From Chloroflexota bacterium (lineage in GTDB: Bacteria > Chloroflexota > Dehalococcoidia > Bin125): a stretch of 64,000 nt of DNA. A program made the translations under genes and the position numbers. Below are positions 1 to 8,764 of this stretch, piece after piece (within the stretch, counting starts at the first letter, position 1; each line of letters begins with the position of its first letter). The notes beneath the pieces are model-generated. The model was not told where the DNA came from. It ran no database searches and worked only from the letters and a program-made list of their open reading frames with translations. The stretch spans positions 356,985 through 420,984 of the forward strand of contig JAPPFB010000012.1 of assembly GCA_028875225.1 (NCBI GenBank), in the 5' to 3' direction.

Positions 1-1610
1 GCCACCTCGTAGAAGACCGATTCCGCGCCCAACCAGGTGAGTTGAATCGATCCGACCTGGCGCGTCTCTTTCACTTCGAGTCTGCCCTGCAATGCTCGGT
101 CCGGTTCGGCGCCCTGATAGGTCAGGCTGATGCCGCTGCTCAACACGACCGTTTCGCCGACTGACAGCAGGCCACGATCGACCTCTCGTTGCTGGGAGTA
201 ATAGAAAAACCCTTCACCGGCTTCAGCGTCGCGCAGACCGACCAACAGCAGTTCGTCCTCTGTCAGCGGCAATGCGGAAAGCATCGCCTCGCCCTCTGCC
301 TGGTCGAGGGAGACGACCCCTTCGAGCAGCGTTTGATCTCCGACTGCCAGGACCAGGCGTGGACCAAGCGGCGGATCCTGGCCAACGCCAAGCTCGGCGA
401 AGGTCAGTCCCGATGCCGTGGCCGGAGTTGGTATGACCCGGTACCAGAACTCATAGCCCTCCCGCTCGGGCACCAGGGTGACGGCCAGCGAACGAGCGCC
501 ATCCAGCGGGATCAAGGTGTAGCCGGAGAGTCGGACATCATCGGACTCCTCGTCCAACACCTCGTCGGCCACCTGATGTTGCAGCGAAATCACTTCCTCC
601 GAAACGACCGCGCCGCCTCGTTCGACACGAATTCGCGGTCCGACAATCTGCTGGTCGAGGAAATGCGTCTCCGAGTAGAGCAGTTGTCCCGATGAGTGGT
701 CGAACACGCGCAGTTCCGCACCGTGCTCCCAATAGGCCGCCTGATGGACGCGGTAACCGGCTGCGTGAACGGGTCCGTTGACCGTGACCTCGCCGCCGCC
801 GACCTCCTGTCCGCCCTCGGCAACGCGGACGAAGCTGCGGAAGTCCAGCGCCTGGCCGTTATCGGCGAAGCGCGCCACGGCGTCGTCGACAATGATCTGC
901 ACCTGCGCTCGGTCGGCGCCGGGCGGGAAGAGTATGTGCGACTCGCCCTCGGCGACCCAGAACTGGTACTCCTCGCCGGCGAACTTGGTCACCAGTGTCG
1001 CGCCAAGCAGGAGCAATAGCGCGAGATGGGTGACGAACGTCGCCAGCTGCGCCCAGCCGTAGCGATCGGCGAAGAGCATCACTTCACCATCGTTGGAACT
1101 CACCTCTTCGACGCGATAGCGCGCGGATCGAAGGCGGGCCTCCAACTGATCGCGAGCGGATCCCTGGCGCTCGCTCTCTCCAATCGCGGCCGAGGCGCGA
1201 TGCCGGGCGCGGTCGAAGTAGGCCGCGTTGACCCGCTTCGGCGGACGCCGGACGGTGCGCCAGATCGGCGGCGCGCGGCTGACCGTGCAGACCGAAATCG
1301 CCAGCGCGACGAGCGCCACGACGGCGTACCAGTAAGGCTGCTTGTAGAGGTTGAAGACGCCGCCGTTGGTCTCGTAGAACCAGGGGAATTCGGCCAGCAC
1401 GTCGGTGAACCCGCCCCAGGTCGGACGCTGCGCCTCGATATGGATCTCGACCTGCTCGGGGATGTCGGCCAGTTGCGGCGGGACCTGCGGGATGACCACG
1501 CCGACGGCCGAGAACAGCGCCGCCGCGAGAATCAGTCCGATCGCCCACTTGACCGACGTCAGCCGACGCCAGATCCACCAGGCAGGGTCGGGCCACGCTT
1601 CACGCCGCAT
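1..1610 (-). CDS. resB: ResB/Ccs1-like cytochrome c biogenesis protein (partial, C-terminus off the window)
   Basis: ResB proteins work with ResC/CcsA at the membrane to deliver haem to apocytochromes c. I translated this strand directly: from the ATG at 1610 the frame stays open for 536 codons to the window edge. The N-terminus (MRREAWPDPAWWIWRRLTSV) is followed by a hydrophobic segment, an extracytoplasmic stretch rich in Pro and Gln, a second segment around YWYAVVALVALAISV and a third around ATFVTHLALLLLLGATLV. A long, mostly beta-type extracytoplasmic part follows. That topology is typical of ResB (usually 450-600 residues), so only a short tail is missing. It starts 5 bp after the stop of the upstream threonine synthase paralogue and is probably cotranscribed with it. 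The ResC/CcsA partner would be expected to the left, outside the window. Confidence 0.75.
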   Translation of the reverse strand, partial: MRREAWPDPAWWIWRRLTSVKWAIGLILAAALFSAVGVVIPQVPPQLADIPEQVEIHIEAQRPTWGGFTDVLAEFPWFYETNGGVFNLYKQPYWYAVVALVALAISVCTVSRAPPIWRTVRRPPKRVNAAYFDRARHRASAAIGESERQGSARDQLEARLRSARYRVEEVSSNDGEVMLFADRYGWAQLATFVTHLALLLLLGATLVTKFAGEEYQFWVAEGESHILFPPGADRAQVQIIVDDAVARFADNGQALDFRSFVRVAEGGQEVGGGEVTVNGPVHAAGYRVHQAAYWEHGAELRVFDHSSGQLLYSETHFLDQQIVGPRIRVERGGAVVSEEVISLQHQVADEVLDEESDDVRLSGYTLIPLDGARSLAVTLVPEREGYEFWYRVIPTPATASGLTFAELGVGQDPPLGPRLVLAVGDQTLLEGVVSLDQAEGEAMLSALPLTEDELLLVGLRDAEAGEGFFYYSQQREVDRGLLSVGETVVLSSGISLTYQGAEPDRALQGRLEVKETRQVGSIQLTWLGAESVFYEV

Positions 1611-1615
1611 GAATC

Positions 1616-2680
1616 TCAGCGTATCGGCGGCTGCTTCAATCCCGATCCGGTCAGCGGCACCAACACGCGGTCGTCTTCGGCGAGCATGCCTCGCTCCAAC
1701 AGGCGCCTCAGGGCTGCCAGCGGAACGGCCGAGGTTGGCTCGACGAACAGGCCGCGCTGCGCGATCGTGGTCCGCGCCATCTCGATCTCCAACTCCGATA
1801 CGACGCCGGCCGCGCCTCCGCTCTCACGGATCGCTTCGAGCATCTGCGCCAGACGCGGCGGGTTCGCGACCGCGATCCCGTCGGCGATCGTCGGCTCAGG
1901 GTCGCGCGGCTCGTGGTTGCGGAACGCCGATGCGAGCGGACTGACGTTGATCGCCTGGATTGCGAACAGTCGCGGCATCCGCTCGATTTGTTCCAGATGG
2001 ATGAGTTCCTGGAAACCGCGATGCAGACCGATCAGCAGTGAACCGTTGCCTACTGGCAGGACAATCGCGTCGGGCAGGCCGTGCTCTGCGATCTCTTCGG
2101 CGGCCGACTTCATACCCTCGCTGAAGTACGGGCTGCGGTTGTGCGAGAGGTAGGGGATGCCCTGCTCCTGCGAGTACTGCTCGGCCGCCTGGGCGACGGC
2201 TTCGCGGTCGCCGTCCACGAGATGAATGTTGCCGCCGACGGCAGTGATCTGCGCCTGCTTGGTCTCCGGGGCGTCGGCGGGGACGAAGATCTCGGCCGAC
2301 ATCCGGGCAGCGGCGGCGTAGGCGGCGAGCGCCGCGCCGGCGTTGCCGGATGAGTCCTCGACAAAGGCCGACGCGCCGCCGCTCCAGGCAGCAGAGACGA
2401 GCATCGCCGCGCCCCGATCCTTGAAGGAACCGGTCGGTGAGAGGAACTCGAGCTTGAGCTCGAGCCGCAGCCGCAGCGCGTCGGGCCAGTCGAAGCTGAT
2501 CGTCGGCGTATTGCCCTGACCCAACGGCAAGGCGGTCAGCGGCAGGCGGATGCCGCCCTCAGGTAGCCGCGGATAATCGATCTCATAGAGTCCGCCGCAG
2601 CGTTCGCAGGCGAGATCCAGCGAGGCCGGGGCCAGGGCTTCACAGTCGAGACAGCGCAGGTGGTGTCGGACGACCGGCAT
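1616..2680 (-). CDS. Threonine synthase-like PLP enzyme
   Basis: This 354-residue protein belongs to the fold-type II PLP family of threonine synthase and threonine dehydratase. An N-terminal zinc-ribbon-like motif (Cys10, Cys13, Cys25, Cys28) precedes the PLP-lysine motif SPTGSFKDRG, with Lys87 as the expected Schiff-base residue. A Ser/Gly-rich phosphate-binding loop (EDSSGNAGAA) and a glycine-rich loop near PVGNGSLLIG follow. It is shorter than the second copy at 7428-8678, which sits beside a NIL protein and is the better candidate for the biosynthetic enzyme. This copy may have a different substrate, such as another hydroxy- or phospho-amino acid. Its ATG overlaps the epoxide hydrolase stop by one base (TGATG), suggesting translational coupling. 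Confidence 0.8.
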   Translation of the reverse strand: MPVVRHHLRCLDCEALAPASLDLACERCGGLYEIDYPRLPEGGIRLPLTALPLGQGNTPTISFDWPDALRLRLELKLEFLSPTGSFKDRGAAMLVSAAWSGGASAFVEDSSGNAGAALAAYAAAARMSAEIFVPADAPETKQAQITAVGGNIHLVDGDREAVAQAAEQYSQEQGIPYLSHNRSPYFSEGMKSAAEEIAEHGLPDAIVLPVGNGSLLIGLHRGFQELIHLEQIERMPRLFAIQAINVSPLASAFRNHEPRDPEPTIADGIAVANPPRLAQMLEAIRESGGAAGVVSELEIEMARTTIAQRGLFVEPTSAVPLAALRRLLERGMLAEDDRVLVPLTGSGLKQPPIR

Positions 2681-3870
2681 CAGGCGAAGAATTTTCGGAT
2701 GTCATCGAGCAGCAGGTCGGGCACTTCCATCGCCGGGAAATGTCCGCCCTCGGGGAACTCGGTCCACTGGACGACGTTGAAGGCACGCTCGCACCATGAT
2801 TTCGGCGGCAGCGGCGTGCCTCGCTTGAGCTTGATGAATCCGGTCGGGACTTCGGACCGTTCGCCTTCGCGCAGCCGCACCTGGCCGCCAATCTCAGCCT
2901 CGATCTCCGCCGGCGGCCGCGTCGCCTCGTGGTAGATCCGCATCGCCGACGACTGCGTCAGCGTGAACCAGTAAATCGCGACGGTCGCCAGCAGTTCGTC
3001 TTTCGTGAAGCGGCGATACAGGTCGCCGCCGCGCGGGCGTTCGTCCTCGCGCATGATGTCGGCCAGGATCCACCACTTGTCGACGATCCAGGCCAGCAGA
3101 CCAACTGGCGAGTCTTCGAGGTGAAACGCCATCGTCTGGAACTTGGTCCCGTGGATGCCACGGTGCGCCGCGTCGTCGCGGACATAGGGTTCCTGCTCCT
3201 CGGCGAAGAACCGGCGTTCCTCTTCGCTCTGGGGAGCAGCCGCCGATCCTCCCGGAGGCAGCGCTGCCATGGTCATGTGAATCCGGGGAATCCGCTCGGG
3301 ATGGCGCAGCGCCAGCTGTCCACCGATCGCGGCGCCCCAGTCGCCGCCGTGATAGAGGAACTCGTCGTAGCCCAGCCGCGACATCAGCTCGACCCACATG
3401 TCGGCGATTGCCGCAGGGCCGTAGCCCATCTTGACCGGAATGTCCGACCAGCCGTAACCGGGCAGCGACGGCGCGACCACGTGGAAAGCGGGAGCGTCTG
3501 GGTCGGACGGTTCGGCCAGCTCGTCGATGACCTTGTGGAAGTCGTAGACGGTCGATGGCCAGCCGTGCTGGATCATCAAGGGCCGCGCGTCTGGTCGCGG
3601 GCTGCGTCGATGGATGGAGTGAATGCCCAGCGACTCGCCGTTCCAGGCGGTCAGCGTTGTCCTGAACTGCGGGAACTTGTTGAGCTGCGATTCGATGGAG
3701 CGCCAGTCGAACTCGTCGGCCCAGTACGACGCCAGGTCCTGCGTGAAGCCGAGATCAATGCCGTAGAGCCAGCCTGATCCCGGCACTTCGTCCAGCCAGC
3801 GGGTGTCGCGCAGGCGGCTGCGTAGCTCTGTGAGCTCGGCTTCAGGGACCGCGATCTGAAACGGTTGCAT
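2680..3870 (-). CDS. Epoxide hydrolase, EHN family (copy 1)
   Basis: This 396-residue protein is an alpha/beta-hydrolase with the N-terminal epoxide hydrolase (EHN) domain. Microsomal-type enzymes of this family open epoxides to diols. Visible signatures are the EHN start (QIAVPEAELTELRSRL), the oxyanion-hole motif HGWP at 102-105, the nucleophile elbow HGGDWGA with Asp177, and the C-terminal EGGHFPAME with His377. It is more divergent than the next two copies, which resemble each other closely. All three are in the same orientation, and this copy is last before the threonine synthase paralogue. The substrate cannot be read from sequence. Confidence 0.85.
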   Translation of the reverse strand: MQPFQIAVPEAELTELRSRLRDTRWLDEVPGSGWLYGIDLGFTQDLASYWADEFDWRSIESQLNKFPQFRTTLTAWNGESLGIHSIHRRSPRPDARPLMIQHGWPSTVYDFHKVIDELAEPSDPDAPAFHVVAPSLPGYGWSDIPVKMGYGPAAIADMWVELMSRLGYDEFLYHGGDWGAAIGGQLALRHPERIPRIHMTMAALPPGGSAAAPQSEEERRFFAEEQEPYVRDDAAHRGIHGTKFQTMAFHLEDSPVGLLAWIVDKWWILADIMREDERPRGGDLYRRFTKDELLATVAIYWFTLTQSSAMRIYHEATRPPAEIEAEIGGQVRLREGERSEVPTGFIKLKRGTPLPPKSWCERAFNVVQWTEFPEGGHFPAMEVPDLLLDDIRKFFA

Positions 3871-3883
3871 TGGCGCCGCCTGG

Positions 3884-3978
3884 CCCTCACCCTAACCCTC
3901 TCCCTCAGGGAGAGGGGATCAAACCAGAGACGTTCCCCACTTGCTCCCTCTCCCTCTGGGAGAGGGCTGGGGTGAGGG
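3884..3978. repeat. REP-like double hairpin element (family C)
   Basis: The element begins CCCTCACCC and ends GGGGTGAGGG. It contains two copies of a hairpin of the form CCCTCTCCCT/AGGGAGAGGG at 3896-3916 and 3946-3966, so its two halves face each other. It fills the gap between epoxide hydrolase copies 1 and 2. Similar short palindromic elements are common between genes in many bacteria. Confidence 0.7.
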
Positions 3979-3988
3979 TCCCCGCCCG

Positions 3989-5146
3989 CTACCGCAACGG
4001 ACGGAAGAAGTCGCGGATGTCCTGGACGAGAAGGTCCGGCTCCTCCAGCGCGGCGAAGTGGCCGCCCCGGTCATGCACCGACCAGTGCGTGATGTTGTAG
4101 GTCTGCTCGCACCAGCTGCGCGGCGCCGTGATGATCTCACCCGGGAAGACCGAGATGCCAACCGGCGACTCGACCCGGCCGGGGACGAAGTTCTCGGCCT
4201 GGTTCTGGCGCATCTCGTAGTAGTAGCGGGTCGACGAGTTGATCGTCTGGCCGAACCAGTAGATCGAGATGTTGGTCAGGATCTCATCCTTGGTGAAGCG
4301 CTTCTCGATGTCGCCGTCGCAGTCCGACCAGGAACGCCATTTCTCCGTGATCCAGGCGGCAAGACCGGCCGGCGAATCGGTCAGGCCGTAGGCCAGCGTC
4401 TGCGGCTTGGTCCCCTGGATCGCCTGATAGCCGGTCTCCTGCTCTTGCCACTGGGCCATCTTGCCCGCCACGGCTTTCTCCTCGTCCGTGAACTCCTCGG
4501 GCGACTTGTCCGCGGGCGGGCGGCCGATCGGCATGTTGACGTGCGAGCCGATGCAGTGTTCAGGGTGCTGGAAGGCGACCTGCGAGGTGACGATCGAACC
4601 CCAGTCGCCGCCCTGCGCGCCGTACTGCTCGTAGCCAAGCTGCTCCATCAGCGCGCCCCAGAGCAGCGCCGTGCGCTTCTGGCCGAATCCGCCCGAGGTC
4701 GGAATCTGCGAGAAGCCGTAACCCGGCAGCGACGGCGCGACGACCGTGAACGCGTCCGCCGGGTCGCCGCCATGCGCGGCGGGATCGGTCAATGGACCGA
4801 GGATCTTGACCACCTCGTAGAAGGTGCCCGGCCAGCCATGCGTGAAGACCAGCGGTATCGGGTTGGGACCGTTGCCCTCCTGGTGGACGTAGTGAACCGT
4901 GTAATCCTCGACCCCGTCGGCCGAGACCTGCGTCGTGAACTGCGGAATTCGGTTCAGGTAGGTCTCCTGCACTCGCCAGTCGTACCCCGTTCGCCAGTAC
5001 TCGCAGAGTTCCTGCATGTAGGCCAGGTTGGAGCCGTACTGCCAGCCGGAATCGGCCACTTCCGAGGGCCAGCGGGTCTGCGCTAGTCGCCGCTTGAGGT
5101 CACGAATTTCAGTGTCGGGCACGTCAATCTTGAATGGCTCGGGCAT
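3989..5146 (-). CDS. Epoxide hydrolase, EHN family (copy 2)
   Basis: This 385-residue alpha/beta-hydrolase has an EHN domain. Motifs seen are THGWPG at about 102-107, APSLPGYGFS, the nucleophile motif QGGDWG with Asp181, and RGGHFAALEEPDLL with His363. The frame is open further upstream, but the ATG at 5146 is preferred because GGAGGAG lies just before it and the product then aligns end to end with copy 3. A segment around LTDSPAGLAAWITEKW is identical in copies 2 and 3, pointing to recent duplication. The gene is flanked by a REP-like element on each side, so the three hydrolases may not form one continuous transcript. Confidence 0.86.
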   Translation of the reverse strand: MPEPFKIDVPDTEIRDLKRRLAQTRWPSEVADSGWQYGSNLAYMQELCEYWRTGYDWRVQETYLNRIPQFTTQVSADGVEDYTVHYVHQEGNGPNPIPLVFTHGWPGTFYEVVKILGPLTDPAAHGGDPADAFTVVAPSLPGYGFSQIPTSGGFGQKRTALLWGALMEQLGYEQYGAQGGDWGSIVTSQVAFQHPEHCIGSHVNMPIGRPPADKSPEEFTDEEKAVAGKMAQWQEQETGYQAIQGTKPQTLAYGLTDSPAGLAAWITEKWRSWSDCDGDIEKRFTKDEILTNISIYWFGQTINSSTRYYYEMRQNQAENFVPGRVESPVGISVFPGEIITAPRSWCEQTYNITHWSVHDRGGHFAALEEPDLLVQDIRDFFRPLR

Positions 5147-5271
5147 CGTTCTCCTCCGTGTGAGGGTTAGTGCAGCGTCTTCCAGTCCGCCGGTCAGTAT
5201 CGCACGAACTCCCGGAGTTTCTGGACTCCGCGACCTGTTGGTCCCCTGGAGCGAAGAAGCAGCCAAACGCT

Positions 5272-5365
5272 GTCATACCCGCGCTTGCCGCGGGTATCTC
5301 GACGCGACCAGCACGTACGCTAGTGCCCATCACAGCGAGATTGCCGCGGCAAGCGCGGCAATGAC
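5272..5365. repeat. Dispersed palindromic repeat, family A copy 1
   Basis: The element is bounded by GTCAT and ATGAC. The left half folds as ACCCGCG-CTTGC-CGCGGGT and the right half as ATTGCCGCG-GCAAG-CGCGGCAAT, with a variable spacer between them. The same arrangement recurs at 35983, 42086 and 60751, and in degenerate form at 51213. It lies in the 257-bp gap between epoxide hydrolases 2 and 3. Confidence 0.8.
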
Positions 5366-5403
5366 GTGCCCTGCTGGCCGAGTTTGGTCTGTGGGGCCAA
5401 GCC

Positions 5404-6561
5404 CTACCGTAACGGTCGAAAGAACTCCCGAATGTCGCCGACCAGCAGGTCCGGCTCTTCCATCGCGGCAAAGTGACCGCCGCGGTCGTGGACGGACCAC
5501 TGGGTGACGTTGTACTCGGCTTCGACCCAGTGTCGTGGCGGACCGAAAATCTTTCTGGGGAAGACCGAGAATCCGGCCGGCGTCTCTAGCCGACCCGGCA
5601 GGGCGTTTGCCCGGTCGTGTTGGCGGCGTTCGTAGTAGTAGCGCGTCGCCGAGTTCATCGTCCTGGTGAACCAGTAGATCGAGATGTTGGTCAGGATCTC
5701 GTCCTTGCTGAATCGTGTCTCGATGTCACCGTCGCAGTCGGACCAGGAGCGCCATTTCTCGGTGATCCAGGCGGCCAGGCCGGCGGGCGAGTCGGTCAAG
5801 CCGTAGCTCAGCGTCTGCGGACGTGTTCCCTGGATCCACTGATAGGCGGCTTCCTTCGACTGCCATTCCCGCATTCGAGCGATGATGGCGCGTTCCTCGT
5901 CGCTCCATGCCTCCTCAGGATGGTCGGCGGGAGGCTGGCTGTTGGGCATGTTGATCTGCGCGCCAATGCAGTGCTCAGGGTCTTCGTACGCGGTCAACGC
6001 CGAGACCCGCGCGCCGATGTCGCCGCCCTGGGCGCCGTAGCGCTCGAATCCCAGCTCCGACATCAGGGCCACCCACATGCGAGCGGCCCGCATGTGTCCG
6101 AATCCTCCCGACGTCGGGATCTCCGAGAAACCGTAACCCGGTAACGACGGAGCGACGACCGTGAAGGCGTCGGCCGGATCGCCGCCGTGCGCGGCGGGGT
6201 CGGTGAGCGGTCCGAGGATCTTCAACACCTCAATGAACGATCCCGGCCAGCCGTGCGTGAAGACCAGCGGCAACGGATTCGGGCCAACGCCCTCCTGCAT
6301 GATGAAATGGACGGTGTAGTCCTCAACTCCGTCCGCAGAGACCTGGGTGGTGAACTGCGGGAACCGGTTCAGCCGAGCCTGCTGCGCCGACCAGTCGAAC
6401 TCGGTGCGCCAGTACTCGCAGAGTTCCTGGACGTAGGCCAGATTCGAGCCGTATTGCCAACCGGAATCGGTCACCTCCGACGGCCAGCGCGTCTGCGCGA
6501 GGCGCCGCTTGAGGTCGCGGATTTCAGAGTCGGGGATGTCGATCGTGAATGGGTCGGGCAT
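5404..6561 (-). CDS. Epoxide hydrolase, EHN family (copy 3)
   Basis: This 385-residue paralogue of copy 2 has the same length and near-identical blocks (MPDPFTIDIPDSEIRDLKRR, THGWPG, APSLPGYGFSEIPTSGGFG). The nucleophile Asp181 lies in AQGGDIGA, so the usual Trp after the aspartate is replaced by Ile. His363 lies in RGGHFAAMEEPDLL. It starts only 6 bp below the stop of the Uma2 gene at 6568, so the two may share a transcript. The family hydrolyses epoxides; a change next to the nucleophile could alter substrate range, but that is inference. Confidence 0.86.
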   Translation of the reverse strand: MPDPFTIDIPDSEIRDLKRRLAQTRWPSEVTDSGWQYGSNLAYVQELCEYWRTEFDWSAQQARLNRFPQFTTQVSADGVEDYTVHFIMQEGVGPNPLPLVFTHGWPGSFIEVLKILGPLTDPAAHGGDPADAFTVVAPSLPGYGFSEIPTSGGFGHMRAARMWVALMSELGFERYGAQGGDIGARVSALTAYEDPEHCIGAQINMPNSQPPADHPEEAWSDEERAIIARMREWQSKEAAYQWIQGTRPQTLSYGLTDSPAGLAAWITEKWRSWSDCDGDIETRFSKDEILTNISIYWFTRTMNSATRYYYERRQHDRANALPGRLETPAGFSVFPRKIFGPPRHWVEAEYNVTQWSVHDRGGHFAAMEEPDLLVGDIREFFRPLR

Positions 6562-6567
6562 GGCCGA

Positions 6568-7128
6568 CTAGGACTCGAACAAGGGGCTCACCGCGCAGGT
6601 GAATCCCGGCAACACATCCATACCGTCGAGTTCATCTTCATCCCGGTAGACGGCGACGCCTTGGTCGGCGTGATGCGCTTCGACGGTTCGCTCCTCGGGA
6701 TAGACGAGCCAGACCAGGCGGACGCCGTGGCGCAGCCACATCTGCGCCTTGTCGTAGAGCGTCCAGCGTCCATCGTTCGGTGATTTCACTTCGACGACCA
6801 ACTCTGGCATCACCTCGGAGTAGCCAGGAATGCGTTGGTCAAGCGGCAGTCGACTAGCTGAGATAAAGGCGACGTCCGGCGCGCGCACTGTATCGGGGTC
6901 GCTTTCGACCTTGATGCCGGGATCACCTACCAGCACGCGCCCCGATCGGAGAGGCTTGAAAAAGCTTCGGAGTTCACCCGAAATCTCCGCGGCAATCTGC
7001 GCGTGGTCAACACCAGGAGGCATGGCTTCGCAGAGTATCCCGCGGATCAGCTCGCCGCGAAACCCCTTGCTCGAGAGGTCCAGGAGCTCGTCTGCAGTCA
7101 CCAGTTCAGCAGGAGACTGGGTCGCCAT
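6568..7128 (-). CDS. Uma2 family PD-(D/E)XK endonuclease-like protein
   Basis: This 186-residue protein has the Uma2 (DUF820) fold, a restriction-endonuclease-like domain that is strongly expanded in Cyanobacteria and Chloroflexota and whose role is mostly unknown. The N-terminal LVTADELLDL element is typical. The likely active site is Asp85 in APDVAF followed by Glu113 and Lys115 in PELVVEVKSPND, and a conserved RLVWLVYPEERTVE strand follows. All catalytic positions are intact. A second, only distantly similar copy lies at 8865-9500, on the other side of the thrC pair. Confidence 0.82.
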   Translation of the reverse strand: MATQSPAELVTADELLDLSSKGFRGELIRGILCEAMPPGVDHAQIAAEISGELRSFFKPLRSGRVLVGDPGIKVESDPDTVRAPDVAFISASRLPLDQRIPGYSEVMPELVVEVKSPNDGRWTLYDKAQMWLRHGVRLVWLVYPEERTVEAHHADQGVAVYRDEDELDGMDVLPGFTCAVSPLFES

Positions 7129-7182
7129 AATCGATCTGCTCCAGTTGCCGCGTCGTGCGTGACCGCAAACTCAGAGTATCGG

Positions 7183-7425
7183 CTAGCTCTCGACGACGTC
7201 TCCCGCGACGGGGTCGATGCGCACGCCCTTGGCCTCGACCCAGGCGAGCGCGCGGTCGATCTCGTCGTGGTCGCCATCCAACTCCAGCACGACCCAGCCG
7301 AAATCGTGCTCGACATCGGCCATGCGGATGTTGGTGACCACCTCGAACTCGTGCCCGACCAGATAGATCACCGGCTCCTTGACGGCGTCGCCCTCGAAGG
7401 TGAATCGGACTCGTCGGGTCGCCAT
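7183..7425 (-). CDS. NIL domain (ferredoxin-like/ACT-like) protein
   Basis: This 80-residue protein matches the stand-alone NIL domain, a small ferredoxin-like fold related to ACT domains (MATRRVRFTFEGDAVKEPVI at the start, then a VTNIRMADV helix and a GWVVLELDG strand). Such proteins are often encoded beside threonine synthase or methionine-related genes and are suspected amino-acid sensors. Here it starts 2 bp after the thrC stop, so it is almost certainly translated from the thrC message. Whether it binds threonine or regulates ThrC is not shown by the sequence. Confidence 0.75.
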   Translation of the reverse strand: MATRRVRFTFEGDAVKEPVIYLVGHEFEVVTNIRMADVEHDFGWVVLELDGDHDEIDRALAWVEAKGVRIDPVAGDVVES

Positions 7426-7427
7426 GT

Positions 7428-8678
7428 CTAGCCTCCCACGCCGACTGCTTGCGGCGCCTCGGCAAAGGCGTCTTCGAACGACTGCAGCGTACCTTCGACC
7501 GGGATCGGCTGGGTCACGTGTTCGACCACGGCGTCGGCCGTCTTCAGCCCGCCGCCGGTAATGAATGCCACGGTGGTCTCGTCTGGATCGATCTGGCCGG
7601 TCTCAATCGCTTGTCGCAGCCCGGCAATCGTGACGCCGCCGGCGGTCTCGGCGAAGACCCCCTCGCACTCGGCCAGCATCTGGATGCCTTCGACGACCTC
7701 TGGATCGGTCACCGCCGTCGAGCCGCCGTCGGTGCGCTTCATCGTCTTCAGCGCGTAGTAGCCGTCAGCCGGGTTGCCGATTGCCAGCGACTTGGCGATC
7801 GTGTTCGGCTTGACCGGCCGGATGTTGGTCGTCTCGTTGCGCCAGGCCGTCGTGATCGGCGAGCAGCCCTCGGCCTGGGCGCCGATCATGCGGACCGGGG
7901 ATTCCTCGATCAGTCCGTATTCCTGGAACTCCTGGAAGCCCTTGTGGATCTTGGTGAAGAGCGAACCCGACGCCATCGGCGCGACCACCTGTCGCGGCGC
8001 GCGCCAGCCGAGCTGCTCCGCCACCTCGTAGGCCAGGGTGCGAGAGCCCTCGGCGTAGTAGGGACGCACATTAATGTTGACGAACGCCCAGTGGCGATTG
8101 TCCGCCAGTTCCGAGCAGAGCCGGTTGACGTCGTCGTAGGAGCCGTTGACCGACACGATCGTCGGGTTGTAGACGGCCGAACCGAGCACCTTGCCCGCCT
8201 CGAGGTCGTGGGGAATGAACACGATTGCTTCCATGCCCGCGCGGGCCGCGTGCGCCGAGACCGAGTTAGCCAGGTTGCCGGTCGAGGCGCAGGCCAGCGT
8301 CTGGAATCCCAGCTGGCGAGCCCGCGAGGAAGCCACGGCCACTACTCGATCCTTGAAGGACCACGAAGGATTGCAGGTGTCGTTCTTGATCCACAGTTCG
8401 CGCATACCCAGACGCTCGGCCAACCGATCCGCCTTGAGCAGCGGCGTCCAGCCGACGTTCAGGTCGACGATGAAGTCCTCGTCGACGGGCAGCAGATCGA
8501 TGTAGCGCCAGATCGAGCGCGGGCCGGACTCGATCCGCTCACGTGTGATTTTCGATTGGATGCCGTCGTGGTCGTACGCGACTTCCAGCGGGCCGAAACA
8601 GAAGTCGCAGACATGCAGGGGTTCGAGCGGGAACTCGCGGCCGCACTCACGACAGGCGAGGCAGGTGGCGTAGGTCAT
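7428..8678 (-). CDS. thrC: Threonine synthase
   Basis: The enzyme converts O-phospho-L-homoserine to threonine with PLP in the cytosol. The 416-residue protein has an N-terminal zinc-ribbon-like cluster (Cys6, Cys9, Cys12, Cys24, Cys27) and the PLP motif NPSWSFKDR with Lys109. It also has the STGNLANSVSAHAARAG phosphate-cup region and a C-terminal AFITGGGLKTADAV motif. This is the usual architecture for the short threonine synthases of Chloroflexota, cyanobacteria and archaea. Adjacent translation with the NIL protein supports the biosynthetic assignment over the paralogue at 1616. A short upstream reading frame with Thr, Val and Met codons (8765-8836) could act in attenuation. Confidence 0.87.
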   Translation of the reverse strand: MTYATCLACRECGREFPLEPLHVCDFCFGPLEVAYDHDGIQSKITRERIESGPRSIWRYIDLLPVDEDFIVDLNVGWTPLLKADRLAERLGMRELWIKNDTCNPSWSFKDRVVAVASSRARQLGFQTLACASTGNLANSVSAHAARAGMEAIVFIPHDLEAGKVLGSAVYNPTIVSVNGSYDDVNRLCSELADNRHWAFVNINVRPYYAEGSRTLAYEVAEQLGWRAPRQVVAPMASGSLFTKIHKGFQEFQEYGLIEESPVRMIGAQAEGCSPITTAWRNETTNIRPVKPNTIAKSLAIGNPADGYYALKTMKRTDGGSTAVTDPEVVEGIQMLAECEGVFAETAGGVTIAGLRQAIETGQIDPDETTVAFITGGGLKTADAVVEHVTQPIPVEGTLQSFEDAFAEAPQAVGVGG

Positions 8679-8764
8679 GGTCGGATGGGTCTTTCGCTGG
8701 CGGGGGACGGGCGGCGGAGCGGGAACGTGTCGGTCCTCCCTCGCCGCGCTCGTTCCAGGAGGCG

